Notes: generated from the letters alone by a model not told the origin. A stretch of 27,751 bases of DNA from DATFES01 sp035457725 (GCA_035457725.1 DATIBC010000009.1:1-27751), one strand, 5' to 3'; shown: positions 14,880 through 22,688, counted from the stretch's first letter. Program-made: numbers and translations.

Positions 14880-15440
14880 TTACCGATTCGCCCCCGGGGT
14901 CCAAAGGACGTCGCGCGCCCCGTTGTCGTTGAGATGGCGGGCCAGGACAAAAAGGTGGTCGGAGAGCCGGTTCAGGTAGGCGATCACCTGCGGGTTGACC
15001 GCCGCCGCGAGCGCCAGCGCCGTCGTCAGCCGCTCGGCTCGGCGAACCACGGTTCGGGCCACGTGGAGCTGGGCCGCGGCCGGCGTGCCGCCGGGCAGTA
15101 CGAAGGATTCGAGCGGCGCCAGCTTGGCGTTCATGGCGTCGATCTCGCGTTCGAGCCGCTCGACTTGCGATTGGACCACCCGCAACTGTCCGTCCTCAGA
15201 GGCGTCGCCGGGACGACAAAGATCGGCGCCGAGGTCGAACAAATCGTTCTGGATACGCGCCAACATCGCATCCGCCTCGCCTTGCGTGTGCAAACGCGCC
15301 GCTCCGATGGCCGCGTTCGCTTCGTCGACGGTGCCGTAGGCGGCGACGCGGGGGTCATGTTTGGCCACGCGCGCGCCGTCGCCGAGCGACGTTTCGCCCT
15401 TGTCACCGCCGCGGGTGTAAATACGGGTAAGCCGGACCAT
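14880..15440 (-). CDS. PduO-type cob(I)alamin adenosyltransferase
   Basis: The enzyme transfers the adenosyl group from ATP to cob(I)alamin, making adenosylcobalamin for mutases. The 186-residue product has the PduO-type N-terminus LTRIYTRGGDKGETSLGDG (4-22) with the ATP-binding TRGGDKG, then YGTVDEANAAIG, FVLPGGTPAAAQLH, the Arg-rich ARTVVRRAER and LNRLSDHLFVLAR. Length is normal for a single-domain enzyme. It lies between the HIG1 gene (15-base gap) and etfB. With methylsuccinyl-CoA dehydrogenase upstream, a likely purpose is cofactor supply to ethylmalonyl-CoA or methylmalonyl-CoA mutase. Confidence 0.95.
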   Translation of the reverse strand: MVRLTRIYTRGGDKGETSLGDGARVAKHDPRVAAYGTVDEANAAIGAARLHTQGEADAMLARIQNDLFDLGADLCRPGDASEDGQLRVVQSQVERLEREIDAMNAKLAPLESFVLPGGTPAAAQLHVARTVVRRAERLTTALALAAAVNPQVIAYLNRLSDHLFVLARHLNDNGARDVLWTPGANR

Positions 15441-15455
15441 TTCGTCTTGCGCCGC

Positions 15456-15665
15456 TTAGAGGACGCGCGTCAGTAGGATGTATATTAGAAAAAGCGCTAC
15501 CGCGAGCCCCTGCAAGCCCACGCGCATGCGCATCAACCGGTTGCCCCATCGCGCGTTGAAGTCACCGCCCCGCGCCATGGCGAATAGACCGGCGAACAGG
15601 GTTGCGATCACCGCCACTAACGTCGCGGCGATAAGATAGGGAAACGCTGCCGTCATTGTCTGCAT
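15456..15665 (-). CDS. HIG1-domain small membrane protein
   Basis: The 69-residue protein has two predicted membrane helices (about 10-30 and 50-67) with a short basic loop. The loop sequence GGDFNARWGNRLMRMRVGLQ matches the HIG1 (hypoxia-induced) pattern GG..N...N.LMR.R...Q. Alphaproteobacterial members of this group are annotated as twin transmembrane proteins and are related to respiratory supercomplex or oxidase-associated factors in mitochondria; a bacterial role is less certain. Starts at 15665 or 15656 are both possible and neither has a clear ribosome site. Position just before the adenosyltransferase is frequent in alphaproteobacteria. Confidence 0.85.
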   Translation of the reverse strand: MQTMTAAFPYLIAATLVAVIATLFAGLFAMARGGDFNARWGNRLMRMRVGLQGLAVALFLIYILLTRVL

Positions 15666-15714
15666 CGCGGCACCGAATATAGGCCGGCTGGCGGGGACAG
15701 CCAGCGCGATTTCC

Positions 15715-16005
15715 TCACGCGAGTTTGAACGTCACATCGCGCCTGGCGGCGGCGAGGTCGTGAAATAAGGTCACGAGCCGCCGATAATCGGGGCCAAGGA
15801 CCGTGGCGGCACGCCGGTGATCCTTCCAGACGATGCGGATCGGCCCCTTGGCGTCGGTCGACAGAACGTCCCATAACGCATCGAGATTGCGTCCGGTCCA
15901 GTCGGGCAGGTCGAGCGCCGAAACCAGCCGATCGCGCACCGCCGCGACATCGGTTAGCGAGGCGTCGAGCATCACGGTTGTCGCCTTTTCGCGCGCCCGT
16001 TTCAT
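15715..16005 (-). CDS. Barstar-family ribonuclease inhibitor
   Basis: The 96-residue cytoplasmic protein matches barstar: the central LPDWTGRNLDALWDVL aligns with barstar LPEYYGENLDALWDCL. The key interface residues are kept: D42, W45 and D46 correspond to barstar D35, W38 and D39; the two Tyr 29/30 are replaced by Trp and Thr. Barstar blocks the barnase active site inside the cell. The start overlaps the stop of the barnase-like gene as ATGA, so inhibitor and nuclease are translationally linked, with the nuclease first. The unusually good conservation of both partners supports a working pair. Confidence 0.93.
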   Translation of the reverse strand: MKRAREKATTVMLDASLTDVAAVRDRLVSALDLPDWTGRNLDALWDVLSTDAKGPIRIVWKDHRRAATVLGPDYRRLVTLFHDLAAARRDVTFKLA

Positions 16006-16460
16006 GGCGGAACCTCGATGAATGTCTCGTAGTGATCGAGGGTGACGAACAGCAAGCCGTCGTTCGAGAACACCAGTCGACGCGGCCCACGCCGGCCGCA
16101 GGCAAAATCAAGATCCGCTTCGCCCCATACTCGGCCACGCCGATCGGGAAGGCGTCCCTCGCGGTTGGCGAATGTGTCGCCGCCGATCGCGTGCGACGGA
16201 AGGACCCGGCACAAATCGGTCCCCTGCCGCCAGCCGACCTTCTGCGCCGCATCCTTGGCGACGTAGCGGGCGGGCAATCGGCCGGTGCGCCGCAGGCTGG
16301 TGACGGTCTCCGCGAAGCCGCCGGGATCCTTCAGGCCGATACGCGTCGCAAACTCGACCAGAACCGGATCGTCGTCGACCGAGAAGGTTTCCGCCGACGA
16401 GCCGAGCCCGAAAGCGATTCCGGCGAGCGCAAACGCCACAATCGCGAAGCGCCGAAACAT
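16002..16460 (-). CDS. Barnase-like secreted ribonuclease
   Basis: The 152-residue product has a signal peptide (about 1-23, GLGSSAETF) and a mature domain clearly of the barnase/microbial RNase family: TGRLPARYVAKDAAQKVGW (59-77), IGGDTFANREGRLP (92-105), GRVWGEADLDF and SNDGLLFVTLDHYETF. Catalytic residues align: E114 with barnase E73, R124 and R128 with R83 and R87, H143 with H102, and R61 with K27. Cys 84 and 121 might form a disulfide after export. The mature enzyme should cleave RNA outside the cytoplasm. Barstar follows with a 4-base overlap. The gene lies 52 bases after mcd on the same strand. Confidence 0.93.
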   Translation of the reverse strand: MFRRFAIVAFALAGIAFGLGSSAETFSVDDDPVLVEFATRIGLKDPGGFAETVTSLRRTGRLPARYVAKDAAQKVGWRQGTDLCRVLPSHAIGGDTFANREGRLPDRRGRVWGEADLDFACGRRGPRRLVFSNDGLLFVTLDHYETFIEVPP

Positions 16461-16512
16461 TATCGAAGTCTATGGCACTCGCCCGCGGGCGTCGACCGCG
16501 CAGTTGCGGCGG

Positions 16513-18177
16513 TTAGTTTCGAGGCGACAGCAATCCACGGGCGACGACGTGCGCCTGGATTTCCGCCGCCCCTTCGAAAATATTGAGGATTCGCGCATCG
16601 ACCAGGACGCGACTCGCAGGAAACTCCTCGGCGTAGCCATTCCCACCGTGGATCTGCACCGCGTTGTCGGCCGCCGACCAGGCGGCGCGCGCCGCCAGCA
16701 ACTTCGCCATGCCGGCCTCGATGTCGCAGCGCCGGTCGTCGTCTTTTTGCCGCGCGGCGAACCACGTGAGCTGACGCGCGATCATCGTTTCGACCGCCAT
16801 CCAGGCGAGCTTGCCCGAGATACGCGGATACGCGGCGATCGGCTTGCCGAACTGCCGACGCTCGCCGGCATAGGCGAGGGCGAGTGCGAGCGCGTTCGCC
16901 GCCACGCCGACTGCCCGCGCCGCCGTCTGAATACGCGCCGACTCGAACGTCGCCATCAATTGACGGAATCCGTGGCCTTCGACCCCGCCGAGCAGCGCGT
17001 CGGCCGGCACGGCGAAGCCGTCGAAGGCGATCTCGTACTCTTTCATGCCGCGATATCCCAAGACGCGAATCTCGGCGCCCGACATGCCGGGGGCGGGGAA
17101 GGGATTATCTTCGCGCCCGCGCGGCTTTTCGGCCAGGAACATCGACAGCCCCGAATGATCGCGGCTCGCCGGGTCGGTGCGCGCGAGCAGCGTCATGAGA
17201 TCGCTGCGCGCCGCGTGCGTGATCCAGGTCTTGGCGCCGTGGATTCGATACTGGTCACCCTGGCGCACCGCGCGCGTCGTGATTGCGCCGAGGTCGGAAC
17301 CGGTGTTCGGCTCGGTGAAAACCGCCGTCGGCAGACAGGATCCGTCGGCTATGCGCGGCAAGTAGCGCGATTTTTGCGCCGGCGTGCCGCCGAGGCGAAT
17401 GAGCTCGGCGGCGATCTCGGAACGCGTGCCAAGCGAACCGACGGCGAGCGAGGTTCGCGACAACGCCTCGGTCACCACGCACATCGCCACCTTGCCGAGC
17501 CCAAACCCGCCGTACTCCTCTGGCACGGTGACGCCGAAGACGCCGAGCGCGCCCATCTCGGCGATCAGCTGCATGGGGATCAACGAATCGTCGCGATGCC
17601 ATGCTTGTGCCTGCGGGGCGACTCGCTCTTGCGCGAAACGTTCGAATTGGCGGGCGATCAACGTTTCGTCCTCGTTGAGCAAGGGGTCGCCAAATTCCCC
17701 CAACGCGATCAGCGCGGCGAGACGCGCGCGCGCCGTGTCGGTATTGCCGAGGGAAATCGCCGCGGCAACCTGCGGGTCGGCGAGGAACTCCGGCACCGCC
17801 GCGTCCGCGCCGAGATCGGCGGGCCGCACGATTTCCCCCTGGCTCATCGCGATTCCGCCGGCGAGCTGAGCCAAGTACTCGCCGAACCCGATGGCGAGGA
17901 TGAGACGCTCGAGATCGGTCATTCGGCCTTGGCCGTCGAGCCGCCCGGCCCAAGCAGCAAGCTGTCGCAGCGCCTCGACATAGGTCGCCATCCAGGCGTA
18001 GCCGTGCGCGGCGAATTGATGGCGATCGAGCAGCCTAGGATCGATCGCGCCATCCGGCGCGACGCGGGCGCTGACCGCGCCGCGCGCGGCCGCAAGCAGC
18101 CGCTCGGCCGCGGAAAGCGCCCCGGCGCAGCGGCGGGGAAGTTCGCGCCATTCGGCGTTGGTCGGGCTTTCCGGCAT
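16513..18177 (-). CDS. mcd: Acyl-CoA dehydrogenase, probable (2S)-methylsuccinyl-CoA dehydrogenase
   Basis: The 554-residue flavoprotein has an acyl-CoA dehydrogenase core from about residue 175 (ARQFERFAQERVAPQAQAWH), TEPNTGSDLGAITTRA (FAD/substrate), GMKEYEIAFDGFAVPADALLGG, and QIHGGNGYAEEFPASRVLVDARI with IFEGAAEIQ near the end; the Glu there is the usual catalytic-base position. The N-terminal extension of about 150-170 residues before the core and the total length are typical of methylsuccinyl-CoA dehydrogenase, an enzyme of the ethylmalonyl-CoA pathway for C2 assimilation. Methylsuccinyl-CoA is oxidised to mesaconyl-CoA and electrons go to ETF, encoded downstream. Another long acyl-CoA dehydrogenase is the alternative. 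No ribosome site precedes the ATG. Confidence 0.82.
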   Translation of the reverse strand: MPESPTNAEWRELPRRCAGALSAAERLLAAARGAVSARVAPDGAIDPRLLDRHQFAAHGYAWMATYVEALRQLAAWAGRLDGQGRMTDLERLILAIGFGEYLAQLAGGIAMSQGEIVRPADLGADAAVPEFLADPQVAAAISLGNTDTARARLAALIALGEFGDPLLNEDETLIARQFERFAQERVAPQAQAWHRDDSLIPMQLIAEMGALGVFGVTVPEEYGGFGLGKVAMCVVTEALSRTSLAVGSLGTRSEIAAELIRLGGTPAQKSRYLPRIADGSCLPTAVFTEPNTGSDLGAITTRAVRQGDQYRIHGAKTWITHAARSDLMTLLARTDPASRDHSGLSMFLAEKPRGREDNPFPAPGMSGAEIRVLGYRGMKEYEIAFDGFAVPADALLGGVEGHGFRQLMATFESARIQTAARAVGVAANALALALAYAGERRQFGKPIAAYPRISGKLAWMAVETMIARQLTWFAARQKDDDRRCDIEAGMAKLLAARAAWSAADNAVQIHGGNGYAEEFPASRVLVDARILNIFEGAAEIQAHVVARGLLSPRN

Positions 18178-18185
18178 CGGCCAAT

Positions 18186-18195
18186 GTTATATAAC
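18186..18195. promoter_or_regulatory. Palindrome GTTATATAAC between mcd and the Nudix gene
   Basis: A perfect AT-rich 10-bp palindrome in an otherwise GC-rich divergent gap of 70 bases. Read on the minus strand, TATAAC ends eight bases before the mcd ATG, so it could be a -10 box for a leaderless or nearly leaderless mcd mRNA. No convincing -35 box is seen on either strand. Confidence 0.35.
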
Positions 18196-18247
18196 GCCTC
18201 GCGTTCGTGGCTATTGTCGGCTTGGTGAACCCGGGAAGCTGGTTTCG

Positions 18248-19093
18248 ATGGCTTTTCTCGACCGCATTGCCGAGTGCAACGCCCATGACCTGTCGCGGTT
18301 CCGGCCCTTCGTGGCGGCCGGCCGGAGCGTCGGCTGGGTGCGCCATGGCCTCGCACAGCGGCTGGCGCGGTTCGACGGCGTTCTCGAGGTCACCAACGAC
18401 GCGGTGACGCTCGACCCCGCGTTGGACAATTTTTCCGCGCGCAGCGCGGCGGTCGACCGCATCGTTCGCACACTCGCCTCCGAGGGGGTCGTGACCGGCG
18501 TGCGCGAGGAAGCCTATCCCGTGACGACCGGCTTCACGCATCCGCCGCTGCTCAAGATGGAACGCGCGGCGATCCCGCATTTTGGCGTGCGCGCCTACGG
18601 CGTGCACATGAACGGATACGTGCGCCGAAGCGACGGCCTGCATATGTGGGTGGCCCGCCGCGCATTCGACAAGCCGACCTACCCGGGGATGCTCGACAAC
18701 ACGGTCGCCGGCGGACAGCCGATCGGCCTCGGGCTGCTCGATAATCTGGTCAAGGAGTGCGAGGAGGAAGCGGGCATTCCCTCGGTGCTGGCGAACCAGG
18801 CGATCGCGGTTGGCGCGATCACGTATTGCATGGAGGCGGAGGACGGCCTCAAGCCCGACGTTCAGTTCTGCTACGACCTCGAACTGCCCGATGGATTCAC
18901 CCCGGTCAATCGCGATGGCGAGATCGCCGAATTCTTCCTGTGGCCGATCGACCGCGTCGCGCAAACCGTGCGCGACACGCGCCAGTTCAAGTTCAACTGC
19001 AATCTCGTAATCATCGATTTCCTGGTTCGCCACGGGTTGGTCGCGCCTGACGAGCCCGACTATCTCGAAATCGTCCAAGGGCTGCGCCGCTAA
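18248..19093 (+). CDS. Nudix hydrolase with N-terminal DUF4743 domain
   Basis: The 281-residue protein has an N-terminal DUF4743-type region (about 1-115, with FRPFVAAGRSVGWVRHGLAQRL, seen as GWVRHGLAQRL) and a Nudix domain after it. The Nudix box is VAGGQPIGLGLLDNLVKECEEEAGI (153-177), seen as GGQPIG and KECEEEAGI: the REUxEExGU part is present with Lys for Arg, and the usual first Glu is replaced. Relatives include plant and yeast proteins (Tnr3/YJR142W-like) acting on oxidised thiamine diphosphates, which makes damaged-cofactor clean-up a possible role. The ATG at 18248 is preceded by GGGAAG; the frame is open further upstream. Confidence 0.88.
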   Translation: MAFLDRIAECNAHDLSRFRPFVAAGRSVGWVRHGLAQRLARFDGVLEVTNDAVTLDPALDNFSARSAAVDRIVRTLASEGVVTGVREEAYPVTTGFTHPPLLKMERAAIPHFGVRAYGVHMNGYVRRSDGLHMWVARRAFDKPTYPGMLDNTVAGGQPIGLGLLDNLVKECEEEAGIPSVLANQAIAVGAITYCMEAEDGLKPDVQFCYDLELPDGFTPVNRDGEIAEFFLWPIDRVAQTVRDTRQFKFNCNLVIIDFLVRHGLVAPDEPDYLEIVQGLRR

Positions 19094-19103
19094 GCGCGGC
19101 GCC

Positions 19104-19433
19104 TCAGCGGATCTGGTGGCGTCGCAACTCGTCGCCAAGCCGTCCGGCGAGGAAGAGATAGAACATGCGAAAATCGCTCGCCAGCGACCACAACGGATGG
19201 GTGAAGGTCGCCGGCCGGTTCTTTTCGATGGCGAAATGCCCCATCCAGGCGAAACCGTACCCGGCTGCGACCGCGCCAGGAAGCCATCGCCAATCACCCG
19301 TGGCCGCGAACGTCGCCAGCAGCACGAGCGCCAAGCCGGTGCCGATGAGATGGAGTGCCCGCGTTCCGCGCCTGGTGTGCTCGCGCAGGTAGCGCGGCCA
19401 GAATTCGCGGTAGGTGGCGGACGGCTCCATCAT
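19104..19433 (-). CDS. DUF962 / Mpo1-like membrane protein
   Basis: The 109-residue protein has hydrophobic stretches at about 29-45 and 50-68 and the family pattern YLREHTRRGTRALHLIGT (15-32), WMGHFAIEKNRPATFTHPLWSL with conserved His, and a C-terminal SDFRMFYLFLAGRL. These His positions match the Mpo1/DUF962 family, whose yeast founder is an iron-dependent dioxygenase for 2-hydroxy fatty acids. A bacterial substrate is not known. Start ATG at 19433 or the next codon. It ends 10 bases from the convergent Nudix gene, with no obvious terminator. Confidence 0.88.
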   Translation of the reverse strand: MMEPSATYREFWPRYLREHTRRGTRALHLIGTGLALVLLATFAATGDWRWLPGAVAAGYGFAWMGHFAIEKNRPATFTHPLWSLASDFRMFYLFLAGRLGDELRRHQIR

Positions 19434-19466
19434 GATCGCTGCCTCGACGGGGCGATGATAGCGCGT

Positions 19467-20555
19467 TCAGCCGCCGTTGGCGCGGCACAGGGCGCGGATC
19501 GCGCGCCAATCCCCTTCGCTCATCGCCGGGCCGCCTTGGCCCGCCGCCTGCTCGGCCACGCTGCGGCGCTCGCCGCTGGGCGGGTGCGTGCGGAGGTATG
19601 TCGGAATCCGTGACCGCCGCTGCTCGACTTTCTCGAGCCGGCCGAAGAAGGCCGCGAAGCCGTCGCTGCGAATATCCGCCTTCTTGAGGATCGCCAGCGC
19701 CGTGCGGTCGGCTTCTGCCTCGGCTTCGCGCGAATAAGCGAACTGGAGAAGCTGCTCGCCGGCCCATGCCGCTGCCGTCGCGATCGTCGTTTCGCCGCCG
19801 GTGACGACCGACAATACCGAGGAGACGAAGACATAGCGCACCGCCGCCTCGATTCCGTGGCGGTGCACCTCATGCGCGATCTCGTGCGCGAGCACGCCGG
19901 CGACCTCTTCGCCCGACCCGGCGGCGTCGACGAGCCCCGCGAACACGTAAATGCGGCCGCCCGGCGTCGCCAAGGCATTGACGAGCGGCCGCCTGACCAC
20001 GCGAACGCGAATGTTCACCGGCCGCGGCGCAGCGGCGACGAGGCGCTGAACCAGCCGCTCGAGCGCCGCTTGACCCGCGTCGGTGGCGCAGCTCGGAAAC
20101 CGATCGAAGACCTGGCGTTCGAGCACTTGGCCCAAACGTTCGACGTAGCGTTCGGGAATGTGTTGGGCGAGCGGACGGGCGACGAGCGGCAGCGCGAACC
20201 AAAGCAGCGCGAACAGCGCCACGATGACGGCGATGGATCCACCGACAATGCCGAGCGTTCGCCAGACATTGCGCCGCCGCGCCTGCCGCAAATCGGGAAC
20301 ATGGGCGATCAACACGTCGCGAACGCCCGGCCCGCGCAGCGAAAGCCGCGCGTCGGTGTCGGAAATACGGGCGATCCGCGCCGCATCGGCGCCCAGCCAG
20401 TCGTCGATGAGACGCAGGTCGGCGGTTGGCCACAGTTCGTCGAAATGCCCGTCGACGGCGACGACTCGCAGGCCCGCCGCGACCAGTTCGACCGATACAT
20501 CGCGTTGGGCGGCGCTGTGTCCGTCATTGAACGTCGCGGCGTAACGAACGGACAT
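19467..20555 (-). CDS. M48 family zinc metalloprotease, membrane anchored
   Basis: The 362-residue product has a soluble N-terminal part (about 1-97), one membrane helix (about 100-125) and an M48 peptidase domain. The zinc site HEIAHEVHRHG (H224, H228, catalytic E225) and the third-ligand segment SREAEAEADRTAL (275-287) are intact, as is GRIYVFAGLV. The domain is probably periplasmic, similar to BepA/Htp-like proteases of the envelope. It follows the DUF898 gene by four bases on the same strand; DUF898 (YjgN-like) plus M48 protease is a repeated pairing in proteobacteria and suggests joint action at the membrane. Start is at 20555. Confidence 0.93.
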   Translation of the reverse strand: MSVRYAATFNDGHSAAQRDVSVELVAAGLRVVAVDGHFDELWPTADLRLIDDWLGADAARIARISDTDARLSLRGPGVRDVLIAHVPDLRQARRRNVWRTLGIVGGSIAVIVALFALLWFALPLVARPLAQHIPERYVERLGQVLERQVFDRFPSCATDAGQAALERLVQRLVAAAPRPVNIRVRVVRRPLVNALATPGGRIYVFAGLVDAAGSGEEVAGVLAHEIAHEVHRHGIEAAVRYVFVSSVLSVVTGGETTIATAAAWAGEQLLQFAYSREAEAEADRTALAILKKADIRSDGFAAFFGRLEKVEQRRSRIPTYLRTHPPSGERRSVAEQAAGQGGPAMSEGDWRAIRALCRANGG

Positions 20556-20559
20556 CGCG

Positions 20560-21714
20560 TTATCCGAGGTCGAGGTCGAAAAACCCGGCGAGGCCTTCGC
20601 CGACGCTCGGCCCGCGCTCGCTCTGGCTAATCGTCGCCAGGTCGACCGTACCGACGAGAGTTAGGTGTCGACACCAGAAACGCATCGAGCGCTGCAGGGC
20701 GAGCGGAGCGAGCAGGCCGAGGCTCAAGATTACGATCGAGGCGTTGCCGAGAATGAGGCGGGCGAGGCGGAATCCGGTGAGAGTCGGCGCCGCGAGGCGT
20801 AAGGTTTCGAGCCGGGTGCGTTCGGCCATGTAGCGGTAAACGTACGCCTTGTACCACAGGAACGAGAGGTAGAACGTGCCGAATAGCATCACCGTCGCCG
20901 CCATCGCGGCGATGATCGCGCGCGCGTTGAAGTTGAGCTCCGAGGGGTTCGGCAGACGCGGCCGATAGGCGCCTGCGAAGACCCCGACCATCATGACCGC
21001 GAAGAATGCGCCGATCGCGATCAACAACGCGATCGTGCTGACCCCGACGAACCGTCCGATGAGATCACGACCGCGCCCGTCGAACGCAAACTTGCCGGTG
21101 CCGAAGCGGAGATTATCGGTCTCGTAACGGGCGATGGCCATCTGATACCAGGGAAAGTAGACACCCAATGTCAGCAAGACGAGCATGAGATGACCCAACC
21201 GCAAGGCGCCATAGCGCCAGGCCGAGCCCGCCTGGCCGAACCGGATGCCGCGCCACAATGTCCGGCTCATCCGGTAGCGCCGCGCGAAATACGTTCCGGC
21301 GTAGATCAGGTATAGGATCGCCAATAAACGAACCGTCTCGGTGACGAACACGATCCACTCGTTTTCCTCCTCGAAGGCGAGCGGAATGACTTGCAGCACG
21401 ATCAGCGGCACCAGCAGCACCGCGACGACGCGCAGAAAACCGAAAAAAATCTCCGAGCCGGTGCCGGTATACTCGAACGGTTCATCGTCGATCCGCGCCC
21501 CGGCCCACAAAAACCGCCGCACCCGCGTGCGCGCCCAGAAGCGGTAAATCCACAGCGTAATTAGGTTAAGGGCAAGGTTGACGTAGTGGATGCCGAACAG
21601 AGTCGCGGTACGGCCGACGTATGTCAGCCGGTGCGCCGGCGTCGCTTGCGTCGTATCCGGCGGCGGGGACGCGAGCGGGTCCTGCGGCACCGGCGGTGGC
21701 GTCAAATCCTGCAT
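20560..21714 (-). CDS. DUF898 (YjgN-like) multi-pass membrane protein
   Basis: The 384-residue protein begins with a Pro-rich cytoplasmic tail, then YVGRTATLFGIHYVNLALNLITLWIYRFWARTRVRRFLW (seen as ALNLITLWIYRFWARTRVRR), the DUF898 signature. About six membrane helices follow (for example 94-114, 130-145, 215-240, 263-285). The motif recurs as LGVYFPWYQMAIARYETDNLRFG, showing the internal duplication of the family. Function is not known. It is the first gene of a two-gene unit with the M48 protease (4-base gap). Confidence 0.92.
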   Translation of the reverse strand: MQDLTPPPVPQDPLASPPPDTTQATPAHRLTYVGRTATLFGIHYVNLALNLITLWIYRFWARTRVRRFLWAGARIDDEPFEYTGTGSEIFFGFLRVVAVLLVPLIVLQVIPLAFEEENEWIVFVTETVRLLAILYLIYAGTYFARRYRMSRTLWRGIRFGQAGSAWRYGALRLGHLMLVLLTLGVYFPWYQMAIARYETDNLRFGTGKFAFDGRGRDLIGRFVGVSTIALLIAIGAFFAVMMVGVFAGAYRPRLPNPSELNFNARAIIAAMAATVMLFGTFYLSFLWYKAYVYRYMAERTRLETLRLAAPTLTGFRLARLILGNASIVILSLGLLAPLALQRSMRFWCRHLTLVGTVDLATISQSERGPSVGEGLAGFFDLDLG

Positions 21715-21755
21715 GGCGTAGCGGTCACCGGCGATTCACGTATCATCCAAGCACT

Positions 21756-22628
21756 TTACCACGAACGCTGCGGCACCCCATCGCCGCCCGCCCAGTCGGC
21801 GATCATTGCCCTGACCTCGGCGGCATCGCGGCCGTCGGCACGCAGCGCCCGCAGCGTCGGCGCGTCATGGCGCTTGGCGAGCCGCCGGCCGTCGGCGCCG
21901 GCGATCAGGCGATGATGATGGTATTCCGGCGTCGCCAGGCCGAGCAGCGCCTGCAACAGCCGGTGAACATGCGTCGCCGCGAAAAGGTCCGCGCCGCGCG
22001 TCACCAACGTGACGCCTTGCACATGGTCGTCAAGCGTGACGGCGAGATGATAGCTGGCCGGCGTATCCTTGCGCGCCAGGACAACGTCGCCGAATATATC
22101 GGGCGTCGCCGCGATCTCGCCACGGGCGCGATCACGCCAGCGAAGCGGACCGACGTCCGCTCGCGCCTTGGCGACGTCGAGGCGCAGCGCATAGGGCGCG
22201 CCGCCGGCGATGCGTCGCGTCCGCTCCTCGAATGACAGCTGGCGGCATGTTCCCGGATAGATCGGTCCGTCGGGCCCATGCGGCGCCTCGGCGGCGCGGG
22301 CGATTTCGGCGCGGATTTCGGCGCGCGTGCAAAAACAGGGATAAAGCAGCTTCGCCGCCGTCAGGCGACCGATCGCTCGACCGTACTCATCCATGTGATC
22401 GGATTGACGTCGCGACGGCTGCTGCCAGTCGAGCCCCAGCCATGCCAGGTCCTCCTCGATGGCCGCAGCGTATTCCGGCCGGCACCGGGCAACGTCGATG
22501 TCCTCGATCCGCAGGAGAAACCGCCCACCCGCCGACCGCGCCGCGCGCCAGGCGAAGAGCGCGGAATAGGCGTGGCCGAGATGGAGGAATCCCGTCGGCG
22601 AAGGGGCGAAGCGGGTGACGACGGTCAT
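21756..22628 (-). CDS. gluQRS: Glutamyl-Q tRNA(Asp) synthetase
   Basis: GluQRS attaches glutamate to queuosine at position 34 of tRNA-Asp. The 290-residue product lacks the anticodon-binding domain of full GluRS, as expected. It has TRFAPSPTGFLHLGHAYSAL (5-24, HIGH-type motif HLGH), RIEDIDVARC, and the zinc site CFC (C98, C100) with C128 and a nearby Tyr in IYPGTC. The KMSKS-equivalent is GRRLAKRHDAPTLR. The ATG at 22628 starts the conserved region; the frame is open upstream without similarity. Divergent from the esterase gene, 87 bases away. Confidence 0.95.
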   Translation of the reverse strand: MTVVTRFAPSPTGFLHLGHAYSALFAWRAARSAGGRFLLRIEDIDVARCRPEYAAAIEEDLAWLGLDWQQPSRRQSDHMDEYGRAIGRLTAAKLLYPCFCTRAEIRAEIARAAEAPHGPDGPIYPGTCRQLSFEERTRRIAGGAPYALRLDVAKARADVGPLRWRDRARGEIAATPDIFGDVVLARKDTPASYHLAVTLDDHVQGVTLVTRGADLFAATHVHRLLQALLGLATPEYHHHRLIAGADGRRLAKRHDAPTLRALRADGRDAAEVRAMIADWAGGDGVPQRSW

Positions 22629-22671
22629 TCGCTTCTTCGATGGCGCGCCGGACGCCAATGCGCTAGTACCA

Positions 22672-22688
22672 GCCTGCCCGCGGCAGGC
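22672..22688. repeat. GCCTGCC-CGC-GGCAGGC hairpin in a divergent gap
   Basis: A perfect 7-bp inverted repeat with a 3-base loop, between gluQRS and the esterase gene and 28 bases before the esterase ATG. It resembles the palindrome at 1063-1076. It could be an operator or a dispersed repeat; sequence alone does not decide. Confidence 0.4.

Noticed and set aside
16285..18228. 647-residue plus-strand frame opposite mcd
   Set aside because: Long because of high GC; the opposite strand encodes a clear acyl-CoA dehydrogenase and the barnase start.
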